Notes under the pieces: model-generated
The model's input: the letters and a program-made list of their open reading frames with translations, nothing else
Databases searched by the model: none
What the model was told of the DNA's origin: nothing
Part shown: one piece after another, positions 27,398 through 36,267 of the stretch
Numbering within the stretch: the first letter of the stretch is position 1
Layout: each line of letters starts with the position of its first letter
Position numbers and translations under genes: made by a program
Assembly: GCF_020524085.2 (NCBI RefSeq)
Contig: NZ_CP129016.1
Span: 1,482,001-1,546,000, forward strand
Length of the DNA stretch: 64,000 nucleotides
Direction: 5' to 3'
Source of the DNA: Halobacillus litoralis
GTDB taxonomy: Bacteria > Bacillota > Bacilli > Bacillales > Halobacillaceae

Positions 27398-30300
27398 GTG
27401 AATTTGAAAAAGACGTTAATTTTGTTCTTTGTATTTCTTCTAGCATTCTCTCATTCTGTTTTCGCTGCGACTGGGGTTCCGAACAAAAATTTGGAAGGTT
27501 CAACCAAATCTGCAGATAAAAAGACGGAACGGGTATTTTCGCTGGAGGATGACCGTGAGAATTATGGACCAAATGATGAAGTACGAATCATTGTTGAGTT
27601 AGAGGACGAGCCTACTATTTATTCGGCTCAGAGCTTAGGAAAGAGTTACAGCGAATTATCTGAAGCGAATAAGAACAAATTGCGGGAGGAAGCTTTAGAT
27701 GCGCAGGCGAAAGTGAAAGCTGCCATTAAGAAGGAATCCGTCCCGATGGATTACAAACAAAGCTTTATAACAGTCGTGAACGGCTTTAGTGGTACAGTGA
27801 ATTTCAAAGCTGTAGAAGTGATTGAAGCTCTACCAAATGTCGGCAAAGTACATATCACAAACGAATACCAGCGCCCGACAGAACAGCCGGAGATGCTTTA
27901 TAGTAAAGAGCTTGTCAATGCACAAAAAACTTGGCAGGAATATGGCTATAAAGGGGAAGGAATGACGGTAGGTGTCATCGATACAGGAATCGATCCAGAG
28001 CATAAGGACATGGTCCTTAGTGATGAAACAGATCCTGAAATCAGTAAGAGCGATGTCGATGCCCTACGTCAGTCCGGTGAATTGAAAGGGAAATATTTCA
28101 CTGAAAAAGTCCCTTATGGTTACAACTATGCAGATGAGAACGATACGGTACTAGACCTGGGTCCTGATGCGAGTATGCACGGCATGCACGTTTCCGGAAC
28201 AGTAGGTGCCAATGGTGATGAAGACAATGGGGGAATTAAAGGGGTTGCTCCGGAAGCTCAAATCCTCGGATTGAAAGTTTTCGGTAATGATCCTGAAATG
28301 CCTTCGACTTATGGAGATATTTATATTAAAGCGATTGATGATGCGATCCTTCTAGGAGCGGATGTCATCAATATGAGTCTTGGTTCAACAGCAAGTTTCG
28401 TAGATTCCGAAGATCCTGAACAGAAAGCGATTGCAAGAGCTGTCGATAATGGCGTCATGATGGCGATTTCTGCAGGTAACTCTGCGCGTTTGGGAGATGG
28501 ATTCGCTAATCCGTTAGCTTCGAATCCTGATATCGGAGTCGTGGGGGCACCGGGGCTATCAACAGAGTCCCTGCAAGTGGCATCTTTTGAAAACGAATAT
28601 TTGATGCTGGACGGATTCAATACACGGGTAGATGGGGAAGAAGGAATTCCTGTACCATTCCTTTCTGCAAGTGATGTGCATCCTGACACTCTAGCAGAAG
28701 GGTACCATGAATTGGTGTATGCTGGACTCGGACGCACACCAGGTGATTCAGAGGTGAACCCGGAGGCGAACGACTTTGATGGCGTGGATGTTGAAGGGAA
28801 GATCGCTCTTATTCAGCGTGGGGAATCCACATTCGTAAGTAAGACGCTGAATGCCCAAGAACGTGGGGCAAAAGGGGTCATTATCTTCAATAATGTTTCT
28901 GGTTATATCAGTATGGCATCCAGTGGAGAAATCGACATTCCTCAATTGGCCATTCTGAAAGATCTAGGAGAGAGTTTGAGAGACCAATTGCAGGAAGGCA
29001 GCACCGTTGAAGTTTCCTTTGAAGGGGAAGAAGTAAAATCGATCAACCCTGAATTCGGTAATCTTTCTTCTTTCACTTCATGGGGAGTGACACCAAACCT
29101 TGACTTCAAACCTGAAATCACTGCACCAGGTGGGAACATCCTATCCACTTTGCAAGATGATGAATATGGTTTGATGAGTGGTACATCCATGGCTGCTCCA
29201 CACGTAGCTGGAGGCTCAGCGTTAGTCATGCAGCGCTTGGAAGATGAATTCGATCTTGCTGGTGAAGATCGTGTGGAAATGGCGAAGAACCTTCTTATGA
29301 ACACGTCTGTACCGCAAGTAGATACAGGTTTGTATAATGACTACTACCAATCAGGACTTGCATTCTCTCCACGTCGACAAGGGGCAGGTCTGATGGATCT
29401 GCATGCGGCTATGCAGACGCCTGCCATCGTCACAGAGAAAGAAACTGGTTTAGGGAAAGTTGCTTTGAAAGAGATGGATGGCAAAGAATCCTTTACATTG
29501 ACTGTTGATAACTTCAGTGATGAAAACACGGTGTATAATGTATCGGGTACCGTTCAGACGGACCTTGTATCAGATGGTGAAAACCTTGTAGAAACACAAG
29601 GAATCTACAAGGAAGGCACAATCAGTGAAGAATCACCGTACGCAGGTGAATTTCCGATTGAAATCACTTCCAATGCTGGAAGTGAAGTAGACGGGGAATA
29701 TCAGGTCCTTGTACCAGCCAACTCTTCCATTGAAATTGACGTAACTGTCGATTTAACAGACGGAATTGACTGGTTCGGTAACCAGCCATTGGATGAAATC
29801 TTTGAAAATGGCTATTTCGTAGAAGGTTTCGTGACTCTGGAAGATCCTAATGATGTCAATGCACCACTTAATGTTCCTTATGTAGGTTTTGATGGGGAAT
29901 GGGACCAAGCACCAATCGTTGATGATACCATCTATGAAAAAGATGGAGATTCTTTCTATGGTCAATCCGGTCTCCTTGCTCCATACGGATCTGAACTTCA
30001 TTATCTAGGTGTAGACCCATTGTTAAGTGAAGAGGAAGCCCTTGTTGGTTCCCGCAATAACATCGGTTTCTCACCGAATGAAGATGGAATGGCTGATAGA
30101 GTCATGCCGATTCTTTCCTTCTTAAGGAATGCAAAAGAAGTAGAGTTTAATATTCTAGATGAAGATATGAATGAATTGCGTACCATTCGTTCCCTTAAAG
30201 AAGTAAGGAAAAACTACTTTGATGGAGGAGCTGCGCCATCCTATACGATATACGACCAAGGTGCATGGGATGGTAAAGTAGATGGAGAGTACGTTGAAGA

Positions 30301-31732
30301 TGGTCTTTACTACTATGAAGTGAGATCTGTCGTCGACTATCCTGATGCTGATTGGCAGTCCAAAGTGATTCCGGTCCGTGTCGATACAACGACACCTGAT
30401 TTAGATGTATCCTATGATTCGGAAACAAAAGAAGTTACATGGGATGCGGAAGATCAAGGAGCTGGACTATCTCATTTTGATGTCATTGTTAACGGAAAAG
30501 GTGTCACGGAAACACCATTAGCTGCAAATACAGATACTTACACTGTTAACGCAGAAGATGTTTCGAGTGTGAAGGTCGTCGCTTATGATTATGCAGGTAA
30601 CACAACGACTGACAGTGCTCTTGAAGGTGAAGATGGAACGGTTCCATATGTGACAGCTCTTACACCTTTAGCTTTAGAACCGATAAGCACGAAAGAAGTA
30701 ATCGTCACAGGATATGTAACAGATGATTCCAAAGTGGAAAAACTTACAATGAACGGTAAAGAAGCGAAACTGACATGGGATGCAGAAAATGAGCGTTATG
30801 CATTCAACGAAACCATCAGCTTCAAATCGGACGGGTTCAAAGAAATTGAATTCCATGCCGTTGATGACAGCGGAAACGATATTTCATTCATCCGCCGTTT
30901 CATGATTGACTCCACAAGTCCTGAGTTGTCCATTGAAGGACCGCATTATACGGATCAAGAGGAAGCAACGCTTGATGTCTCCATGGCAGACAACTTTGAT
31001 GAACTTCGTTTAACGGTCAATGGTGATGAAGCTTATGCCAAAGCGTTCAAAGAGCCATTCGAAATGAGAGCTCTTGAAGAAACGCTCGAGCATACGGTCG
31101 ACTTGAAAGATGGCAAGAACACGTTCACATTTGAACTAGTAGATCTTGCTGGCAATACAACGACGAAGCATATTACAATCTACAAATCTGACAACGCACC
31201 AGCTTCCTTCGATGATGTAGCGGACGGTTACTGGGCTAAGGATGCCATTGAAAAGCTTAACGTTGCTGGGGTCATTTACGGTTACCCGAATGGCAACTTC
31301 GGTGTGAATGATGATATTACACGTGTACAAGCGGCTCAAATGATTACGCGTGCGCTTGGTTTAGAGACAGACAATGTCGAAGATCCAGGATTCAGCGATG
31401 TTGAAGCGGGCGATTACGGTTATGATGCCATTGCTGCTATTGCCGAAGCAGGCATCATGGTCGGTACACCAGATGGTGAATTCAATCCGAAAGCCACGCT
31501 GAAGCGTTCTGAAATGGCGAAAATCGTTGTCGATGCCTATGACTTGAAAGGAAATACGGATGATCGATTCAGCGATGTTCCTGTCGCGCATTGGGCTTCC
31601 AGCTATATCAATACACTAGCAGCCAATGAAATTACCGTCGGTTACCCGGATGGAACGTTCAAGCCGAATAAAGAAACGACACGTGCAGAATTCGCTCGTT
31701 TCCTTGCGAAAGCAGAAGACGATCGTTTCTAA
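27398..31732 (+). CDS. Large SLH-domain cell-envelope serine protease (lactocepin-like S8)
   Basis: The 1444-residue, very acidic protein has a signal peptide (ending SVFA), an I9 propeptide region (to about 165), and a subtilase domain with Asp (GVIDTGIDPEHKD), His (MHGMHVSGTVGA) and Ser (SGTSMAAPHVAGG). The subtilase is split by a PA-type insertion (about 430-545, IALIQRGESTFVSK). Then follow a Fn3-like A domain, several beta-sandwich modules of Ig/FlgD type (DQGAWDG, YDYAGNTTT) and three C-terminal SLH domains (about 1265-1440, with ITRVQA, LKRSEM and TTRAEF). It resembles lactocepin/C5a-peptidase-type surface proteases but with SLH instead of LPXTG anchoring. GTG at 27398 follows AAGGAGGAG. 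It is monocistronic, divergent from secA2. Confidence 0.93.
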   Translation: MNLKKTLILFFVFLLAFSHSVFAATGVPNKNLEGSTKSADKKTERVFSLEDDRENYGPNDEVRIIVELEDEPTIYSAQSLGKSYSELSEANKNKLREEALDAQAKVKAAIKKESVPMDYKQSFITVVNGFSGTVNFKAVEVIEALPNVGKVHITNEYQRPTEQPEMLYSKELVNAQKTWQEYGYKGEGMTVGVIDTGIDPEHKDMVLSDETDPEISKSDVDALRQSGELKGKYFTEKVPYGYNYADENDTVLDLGPDASMHGMHVSGTVGANGDEDNGGIKGVAPEAQILGLKVFGNDPEMPSTYGDIYIKAIDDAILLGADVINMSLGSTASFVDSEDPEQKAIARAVDNGVMMAISAGNSARLGDGFANPLASNPDIGVVGAPGLSTESLQVASFENEYLMLDGFNTRVDGEEGIPVPFLSASDVHPDTLAEGYHELVYAGLGRTPGDSEVNPEANDFDGVDVEGKIALIQRGESTFVSKTLNAQERGAKGVIIFNNVSGYISMASSGEIDIPQLAILKDLGESLRDQLQEGSTVEVSFEGEEVKSINPEFGNLSSFTSWGVTPNLDFKPEITAPGGNILSTLQDDEYGLMSGTSMAAPHVAGGSALVMQRLEDEFDLAGEDRVEMAKNLLMNTSVPQVDTGLYNDYYQSGLAFSPRRQGAGLMDLHAAMQTPAIVTEKETGLGKVALKEMDGKESFTLTVDNFSDENTVYNVSGTVQTDLVSDGENLVETQGIYKEGTISEESPYAGEFPIEITSNAGSEVDGEYQVLVPANSSIEIDVTVDLTDGIDWFGNQPLDEIFENGYFVEGFVTLEDPNDVNAPLNVPYVGFDGEWDQAPIVDDTIYEKDGDSFYGQSGLLAPYGSELHYLGVDPLLSEEEALVGSRNNIGFSPNEDGMADRVMPILSFLRNAKEVEFNILDEDMNELRTIRSLKEVRKNYFDGGAAPSYTIYDQGAWDGKVDGEYVEDGLYYYEVRSVVDYPDADWQSKVIPVRVDTTTPDLDVSYDSETKEVTWDAEDQGAGLSHFDVIVNGKGVTETPLAANTDTYTVNAEDVSSVKVVAYDYAGNTTTDSALEGEDGTVPYVTALTPLALEPISTKEVIVTGYVTDDSKVEKLTMNGKEAKLTWDAENERYAFNETISFKSDGFKEIEFHAVDDSGNDISFIRRFMIDSTSPELSIEGPHYTDQEEATLDVSMADNFDELRLTVNGDEAYAKAFKEPFEMRALEETLEHTVDLKDGKNTFTFELVDLAGNTTTKHITIYKSDNAPASFDDVADGYWAKDAIEKLNVAGVIYGYPNGNFGVNDDITRVQAAQMITRALGLETDNVEDPGFSDVEAGDYGYDAIAAIAEAGIMVGTPDGEFNPKATLKRSEMAKIVVDAYDLKGNTDDRFSDVPVAHWASSYINTLAANEITVGYPDGTFKPNKETTRAEFARFLAKAEDDRF

Positions 31733-31747
31733 TCCCAATCAATAAGT

Positions 31748-31783
31748 AAAACCGGATGGGTTCCTACCCATCCGGTTTTTTTT
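31748..31783 (+). terminator. Terminator of the large SLH protease gene
   Basis: The 13-bp stem AAAACCGGATGGG / CCCATCCGGTTTT with a 6-base loop is followed by a run of T. Confidence 0.9.
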
Positions 31784-32013
31784 GTTTTAAGTGTAGGATT
31801 TATAGGTTAACTACAGAATTTGATGAAATTGTGGATCATGATTCGACAAATTCAAAAATGAGTGGGGCCTCGGGATATTTTAGATATTTTTGACTTACTT
31901 GGAGGGCTTTCTTCTTAGTAGCAATTAAGTAAAAACACACTATGATAGTGAATAGTTTCCAAGTATAATAGCAGTAGAAACGAAAAAACTCGAGAAAGGG
32001 AGATATTTGGAGA

Positions 32014-33387
32014 ATGTTGCAAAATCGTATTAAAATGTTGGTGTTCCTTTTAGCTTTAGTCACTGCAGCTGTTTGGCCATCGAATGTGGCAAAAGCTGCT
32101 TCTTTATCGGATATACCTGATCGGTCGGAGGAAGAAATCAATTATTTGATGAATCAAGGAGTATTGAGCGGTTACCCGGATGGAACGTTCAAGCCCCATA
32201 AGGAAGTAACCAGAGAAGAAGCGGCGACACTAATTGCGCGGGCGCTCAAACTCGACGGTACTCAGAGAAACACGGTATTTTCAGATGTTTCACGTTACTC
32301 CTACGCTTCTGGATACATACAGTCTTCTTATGAACAAGGAGCCATTTCAGGATACCCTGATGGTACATACAAACCAAAAGAAACGATGACACGTGGACAA
32401 ATGGCTGTTTCGGTCTCTAACGCTTTTTCATTAGGTTCCGGCAGTAATGGAAGTTACGGAGATGTCAGCTCATATGCGTACTATTATGACGCAGTCAAAA
32501 GTGTGACGAGTGCCGGGGTAGCGGCTGGATATCCGGACGGTACCTACCGACCGGAATCAGCGATTACAAGAGAAGAATTTGCGTTATTCGTAGCTCGTGC
32601 TTTGAATGAACAATTCAGAGTTTCCACGGACATTGATTCTTATGGAGAACGAGTGGTTACAGCAGATATTTTAAATGTCCGCTCCGGCCCGAGCACAGGT
32701 TATTCCATTGTCGGTAAACTCTCCGAGGGAACGACGATTGAAGTGCACGAAGATTTAGGTTCATGGCTGAAGATTTCTTATGGTAGTTTGAACGGTTATG
32801 TGCATGAAGATTATACGACAAGTCATTCGTCTTCGCATATCATTGCGATCGATGCAGGTCACGGTGATGGAGACGGTGGCGCAACAGGTAACGGGTTGTT
32901 AGAGAAAGAGGTCAACCTTGATGTAGCGAAACGTGTTCAGAAGTATTTGGTGGATGCAGGGATTAAGGTCGTCATGACAAGAGACGATGATACTTTTGTT
33001 GAATTGGAAGACCGCGTGGATTATGCCGTCAATCGTAATGCGGACACGTTCGTAAGTATCCATTCGAATTCTTTCTATATGGAAAGTGCCAATGGAATCG
33101 AAACTTACTATTCTTCCGCTAGTTTGGATGACCGGGCTAGAAAGAGTAAGCAGTTGGCGACTTATATACAAAATCGCCTGGTCCCTGCCCTCGACTTAGC
33201 GGATCGCGGTGTGAAGGATGTTCCTTATCATGTGATTAGTGAAACTCCATTACCGTCTGCCTTAGTAGAATTAGGGTTTGTAACGAATGATACCGATGCA
33301 TCAAGACTCGGATCAGATTACTGGAGAGAGCGTGCAGCAAAAGCGATCGCACAAGGTATACAAGATTATTATAATTGGCTGGATTAA
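32014..33387 (+). CDS. SLH-domain N-acetylmuramoyl-L-alanine amidase (Amidase_3) with SH3 domain, second copy
   Basis: This 457-residue paralogue of the product of 13529-14977 has a signal peptide (ending AKAA), three SLH domains (about 30-205, with VTREEA, MTRGQM and ITREEF), an SH3_3 module (RVVTADILNVRSGPS) and the zinc amidase domain. Active-site residues are AIDAGHGDGDGGA, NGLLEKEV, VSIHSNSF and LVELGFVTN. The Pro/Glu-rich linker of its paralogue is missing. It hydrolyses the muramoyl-alanine amide bond and probably helps in cell separation or wall turnover. The ATG at 32014 follows AAAGGGAG. It is monocistronic, bounded by terminators on both sides. Confidence 0.92.
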   Translation: MLQNRIKMLVFLLALVTAAVWPSNVAKAASLSDIPDRSEEEINYLMNQGVLSGYPDGTFKPHKEVTREEAATLIARALKLDGTQRNTVFSDVSRYSYASGYIQSSYEQGAISGYPDGTYKPKETMTRGQMAVSVSNAFSLGSGSNGSYGDVSSYAYYYDAVKSVTSAGVAAGYPDGTYRPESAITREEFALFVARALNEQFRVSTDIDSYGERVVTADILNVRSGPSTGYSIVGKLSEGTTIEVHEDLGSWLKISYGSLNGYVHEDYTTSHSSSHIIAIDAGHGDGDGGATGNGLLEKEVNLDVAKRVQKYLVDAGIKVVMTRDDDTFVELEDRVDYAVNRNADTFVSIHSNSFYMESANGIETYYSSASLDDRARKSKQLATYIQNRLVPALDLADRGVKDVPYHVISETPLPSALVELGFVTNDTDASRLGSDYWRERAAKAIAQGIQDYYNWLD

Positions 33388-33393
33388 CAGATG

Positions 33394-33421
33394 CCCCTCT
33401 GCGGAAGCAGAGGGGTTTTTT
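33394..33421 (+). terminator. Terminator of the second SLH-amidase gene
   Basis: The 9-bp GC-rich stem CCCCTCTGC / GCAGAGGGG with loop GGAA is followed by six T. Confidence 0.92.
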
Positions 33422-33760
33422 GTTATAGGAAAACCGGGCTTAAATAGTGGGGAAGTCCGTATATCTGGTTATTGTTTCATTAAATTGACATGGGCGTCAT
33501 TTGTATTAAGAATTTAGTTAAAAGGAACAACCTTGGATGCTTTTAATCCCATCCTGCTAATTAAAATGAAATCTCCAAAAAGAGGCTGAACAACACTGAT
33601 TAGTAAAAAGAGGTGAAAATATTAGGCAAGGAATGTTTGGATTCTAAGAATAGCGGGAAATGTTTGTGAGAAATACTTAAAAAGAACATCATAACGTCTT
33701 TATCAATAATGAAATAGATGGGAAAGACTATTAACCTTAAGCCATATGAAAAAAGGCAGC

Positions 33761-33795
33761 AAAAAAGCCCAGAGTCATAAACTCTGAGCTTTTAT
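33761..33795 (-). terminator. Terminator of the SLH-NlpC/P60 gene
   Basis: A 13-bp stem with one mismatch (AAAAGCCCAGAGT against ACTCTGAGCTTTT) lies just after the stop and runs into TTTTT on the minus strand. Confidence 0.8.
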
Positions 33796-33804
33796 ACCAA
33801 TCTC

Positions 33805-34803
33805 TTATTGATAGAGTGCTCTGTACAAGAATACAGCGAACTCACTACGAATTGTTTCTTTACCTGGCTTGAATGTGTTATCAGAATAACCTGTTGCAAT
33901 GGAGCTTGCAGATAATGTTTGGATATCTTCATAAGCCCAGTGATCAGAACTCAGGTCAGCGAAGCTGCCGGATCCGCTTGCGTCAAGGTTGAATGCGCGA
34001 GTGAATAGTGCGGCGATTTCTGCACGTTCAATCGGCTCATCCGGTTTGAAAGTACCGTCTTCATATCCGGAGAAATAACCTTTAGCTGTAACACCGTTGA
34101 TGTAATCAGATGCCCAGTGAGAACTAGATACATCAGAATACTCACTATGAGAAGAAGTCGGAAGGTCCAGCGCGATGCTTAACATGGTAGCAGCTTCTGC
34201 ACGTGTAACTTTGTTGTCTGGCTTGAATAGGCTTCCTTCATATCCGTTGATGATGCCTGTTTCTCCAAGGTGGCTGATGTGATCATAAGCCCAGTGATAC
34301 TTGTTCACGTCGTGGTATTCACCTGCTGGAAGTTCTTCAACTGCAGATTCTGTTACCGTTTCTCTCTCTTCAATGACACGTTTCGCACCGGAGTAGTTGC
34401 GGCCCCAATAACCTGTAAGAGAAGCAACGGTAATGTCGTCTGTCGGGTTTTCTGCTGAAATCATTTTGTTATTTCCTATGTATATACCTACGTGCCAGAT
34501 TGGGCTGCCGAAGAAGACTAGGTCTCCTTTTTGCAGATTGGAGCGGCTTACATATTCGCCTTGCGTATATTGTTGACGGGAAGTTCGATTAAGGTCGATG
34601 CCCGCTTTTCCGAAAACATACTGCGTAAATCCTGAGCAGTCAAAACCACTTGGCGATGTGCCTCCATAAACGTACGGTGATCCTGAGTAATCAAATGCGA
34701 TATCTACTACTTGGTCCCGAACACTTTGTCCTGCGAAAGCATTTGGTGTAAATAGTAGAAAAACCGTGGCAAAAGCGACAATCGACGTTAAGAATTTTCT
34801 CAT
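33805..34803 (-). CDS. SLH-domain NlpC/P60 cell wall peptidase
   Basis: The 332-residue protein has a signal peptide (ending NAFA), an N-terminal NlpC/P60 domain (about residues 28-140) with catalytic Cys in GFDCSGFTQYVF and His in WHVGIYIGNN, then three C-terminal SLH domains (about 155-330, with VTRAEA, IERAEI and TIRSEF). NlpC/P60 enzymes cut D-Glu to diamino-acid bonds in peptidoglycan stems. The order, catalytic domain first, differs from the SLH amidases. The ATG at 34803 follows AAGGGGAGT; the longer frame to 34869 lacks a signal-peptide start. It is monocistronic. Confidence 0.92.
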   Translation of the reverse strand: MRKFLTSIVAFATVFLLFTPNAFAGQSVRDQVVDIAFDYSGSPYVYGGTSPSGFDCSGFTQYVFGKAGIDLNRTSRQQYTQGEYVSRSNLQKGDLVFFGSPIWHVGIYIGNNKMISAENPTDDITVASLTGYWGRNYSGAKRVIEERETVTESAVEELPAGEYHDVNKYHWAYDHISHLGETGIINGYEGSLFKPDNKVTRAEAATMLSIALDLPTSSHSEYSDVSSSHWASDYINGVTAKGYFSGYEDGTFKPDEPIERAEIAALFTRAFNLDASGSGSFADLSSDHWAYEDIQTLSASSIATGYSDNTFKPGKETIRSEFAVFLYRALYQ

Positions 34804-34887
34804 TCTAGTAGTACTCCCCTTGTGTTTTTTTGTCTGTCTTTGTAATCCTTTACAAGCGTAACATAACAAGATTCGTCATAGTTTTAC

Positions 34888-34902
34888 ATTTGTGTAACAA
34901 AT
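34888..34902. promoter_or_regulatory. Short palindrome upstream of the SLH-NlpC/P60 gene
   Basis: ATTTGT-GTA-ACAAAT is a perfect 6-bp palindrome with a 3-base centre, 85 bases upstream of the ATG. It may be an operator or a chance AT-rich palindrome. Confidence 0.25.
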
Positions 34903-34949
34903 AAGTTTCATAGGTTTTACTAGTGGGGAATAGGTTCTAGATACATAAC

Positions 34950-34979
34950 AAAAACGACCAGGGAATCCTGGTCGTTTTT
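34950..34979 (-). terminator. Terminator of the acyltransferase gene
   Basis: The 13-bp perfect stem AAAAACGACCAGG / CCTGGTCGTTTTT with loop GAAT directly follows the acyltransferase stop on the minus strand. Confidence 0.9.
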
Positions 34980-34991
34980 ACCTTTTCTTAT

Positions 34992-36083
34992 TTAACTTGC
35001 CTTCATTTTTGTTTTCGATGGTGCTGATGTCTTAGGTGTATTGAACTTGCCGACAATCATAGCTCCGTATGGTACCTTGTTCAATAGATAGGTAACCAAG
35101 ATCGGACCACCAACGCCAATGATGAATAAGAGTAAGATGTGCACACCGAAGTTTGTGTAGAAAGGCATGCTTTTCAAAAAGTCGATCGTGTTGAACTGGA
35201 ATAGCGGGTGAAGCAGATAGATTCCATAGGAACTGCTGCTGATCCACATGACGATTGTCGGTGTTTTCTTCAGCTGTCTCGCAATGAGATACAGCAGACA
35301 GAAGATGAAAAACGTGTAAAGCACGACGTCAAATCGCTTCGAGGATACGACCGAATAAATGTGGTTGTATCTCATGAGTAACGGGACCATACCAGTTAGT
35401 GCTGCCCCTGCGAGTAGATAGTATTTATACTTCTGAATGTAGCTTAAGAATACATCAATGTTTTTCCCTGCGTAATAGGCGACCGTAAAGTAGAAGATCC
35501 AGCCAAGGAATGGCAGCTTATAATAAGGTCGTAGAGCAGCGACAAATGAAAGGTCGTGAAACCAACTGAAATTATAAATTGCCAGATAGAACATGTTGAT
35601 GACAAGAGCGATACCAATCATCAAGAATGGCGGGAAGCGATCGAAATACTTCTTCAATAAGAAATGCAGCGCATAGAACTGGAAGATGATTAAGACGAAA
35701 TAACCGTGCCACAGTCCTAAGAAGCCTTTCTTGAAGAACAATTCCATAAAGCGTCCCCACGTAAAGCCTGTCCCTACCAATAGAGGGTAGGCAGAATAGA
35801 TGACAGCCATCACGATATAAGGCACTAAAATATATAAAATTCGTTTCTTCCAAAAAGCTTTTGGAAGTTTATCTGGATAAGAGTAGGATAATAAGAATTC
35901 AGAAATCATAACAAAAACGGGTGTCGCAAACATAATCGTCAGTTTGAACATATACATCAGTTCATCCGTCATTCGGAACAGCTCATAATTATGCTGGGTC
36001 ATCGTCATGGAATGGATGAGCACGACACATAAGCAAGCGATCGCCCGGATGAAGAAAATCTCGTTGATCATCGTACGTTTCAT
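34992..36083 (-). CDS. Acyltransferase 3 family membrane protein
   Basis: The 363-residue protein has about ten hydrophobic helices and the acyltransferase-3 signature early in the sequence (FFIRAIACLCVVLIHS, with the conserved Arg and His) and a further SSYGIYLLHP motif. Such proteins move acetyl groups across the membrane to O-acetylate cell wall or exopolysaccharide sugars. Its place between SLH genes and a polysaccharide operon suggests acetylation of the wall polymer or capsule; no SGNH transferase domain is attached. The ATG at 36083 follows GAAAGGAG; the upstream ATG at 36101 lies before that site. Confidence 0.85.
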   Translation of the reverse strand: MKRTMINEIFFIRAIACLCVVLIHSMTMTQHNYELFRMTDELMYMFKLTIMFATPVFVMISEFLLSYSYPDKLPKAFWKKRILYILVPYIVMAVIYSAYPLLVGTGFTWGRFMELFFKKGFLGLWHGYFVLIIFQFYALHFLLKKYFDRFPPFLMIGIALVINMFYLAIYNFSWFHDLSFVAALRPYYKLPFLGWIFYFTVAYYAGKNIDVFLSYIQKYKYYLLAGAALTGMVPLLMRYNHIYSVVSSKRFDVVLYTFFIFCLLYLIARQLKKTPTIVMWISSSSYGIYLLHPLFQFNTIDFLKSMPFYTNFGVHILLLFIIGVGGPILVTYLLNKVPYGAMIVGKFNTPKTSAPSKTKMKAS

Positions 36084-36205
36084 AGGATGCTCCTTTCTCA
36101 TAACTACTATATTTTATAGGGTATAGCTGGAAAAGAAAAGGAGAAATTTCACCCATCTTTCGTCGGGCTTTCGTGTATTCCGTTCACCCATCCCCGCAGC
36201 TGTGG

Positions 36206-36211
36206 TAAAAT
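36206..36211 (+). promoter_or_regulatory. Extended -10 candidate for the flippase-deacetylase-GT4 operon
   Basis: TGGTAAAAT lies 57 bases upstream of the TTG start of the flippase gene. No -35 is clear. Confidence 0.3.
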
Positions 36212-36267
36212 CATGCTAATGGATTTTTATTGTCAATATATGAAGAGATATGAAAGAGGTATAGAAA

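Larger units (their letters stand above)
33388..33804. other. 417-bp convergent intergenic region
   Basis: Terminators lie at each end (33394-33421 for plus and 33761-33795 for minus). Between them I see no coding frame with a ribosome binding site and no recognisable repeat. Confidence 0.5.

Noticed and set aside
33287..33517. A 76-residue plus-strand frame across the end of the second amidase gene
   Set aside because: It overlaps the amidase coding region and its terminator, with no ribosome binding site; it is an out-of-frame shadow.
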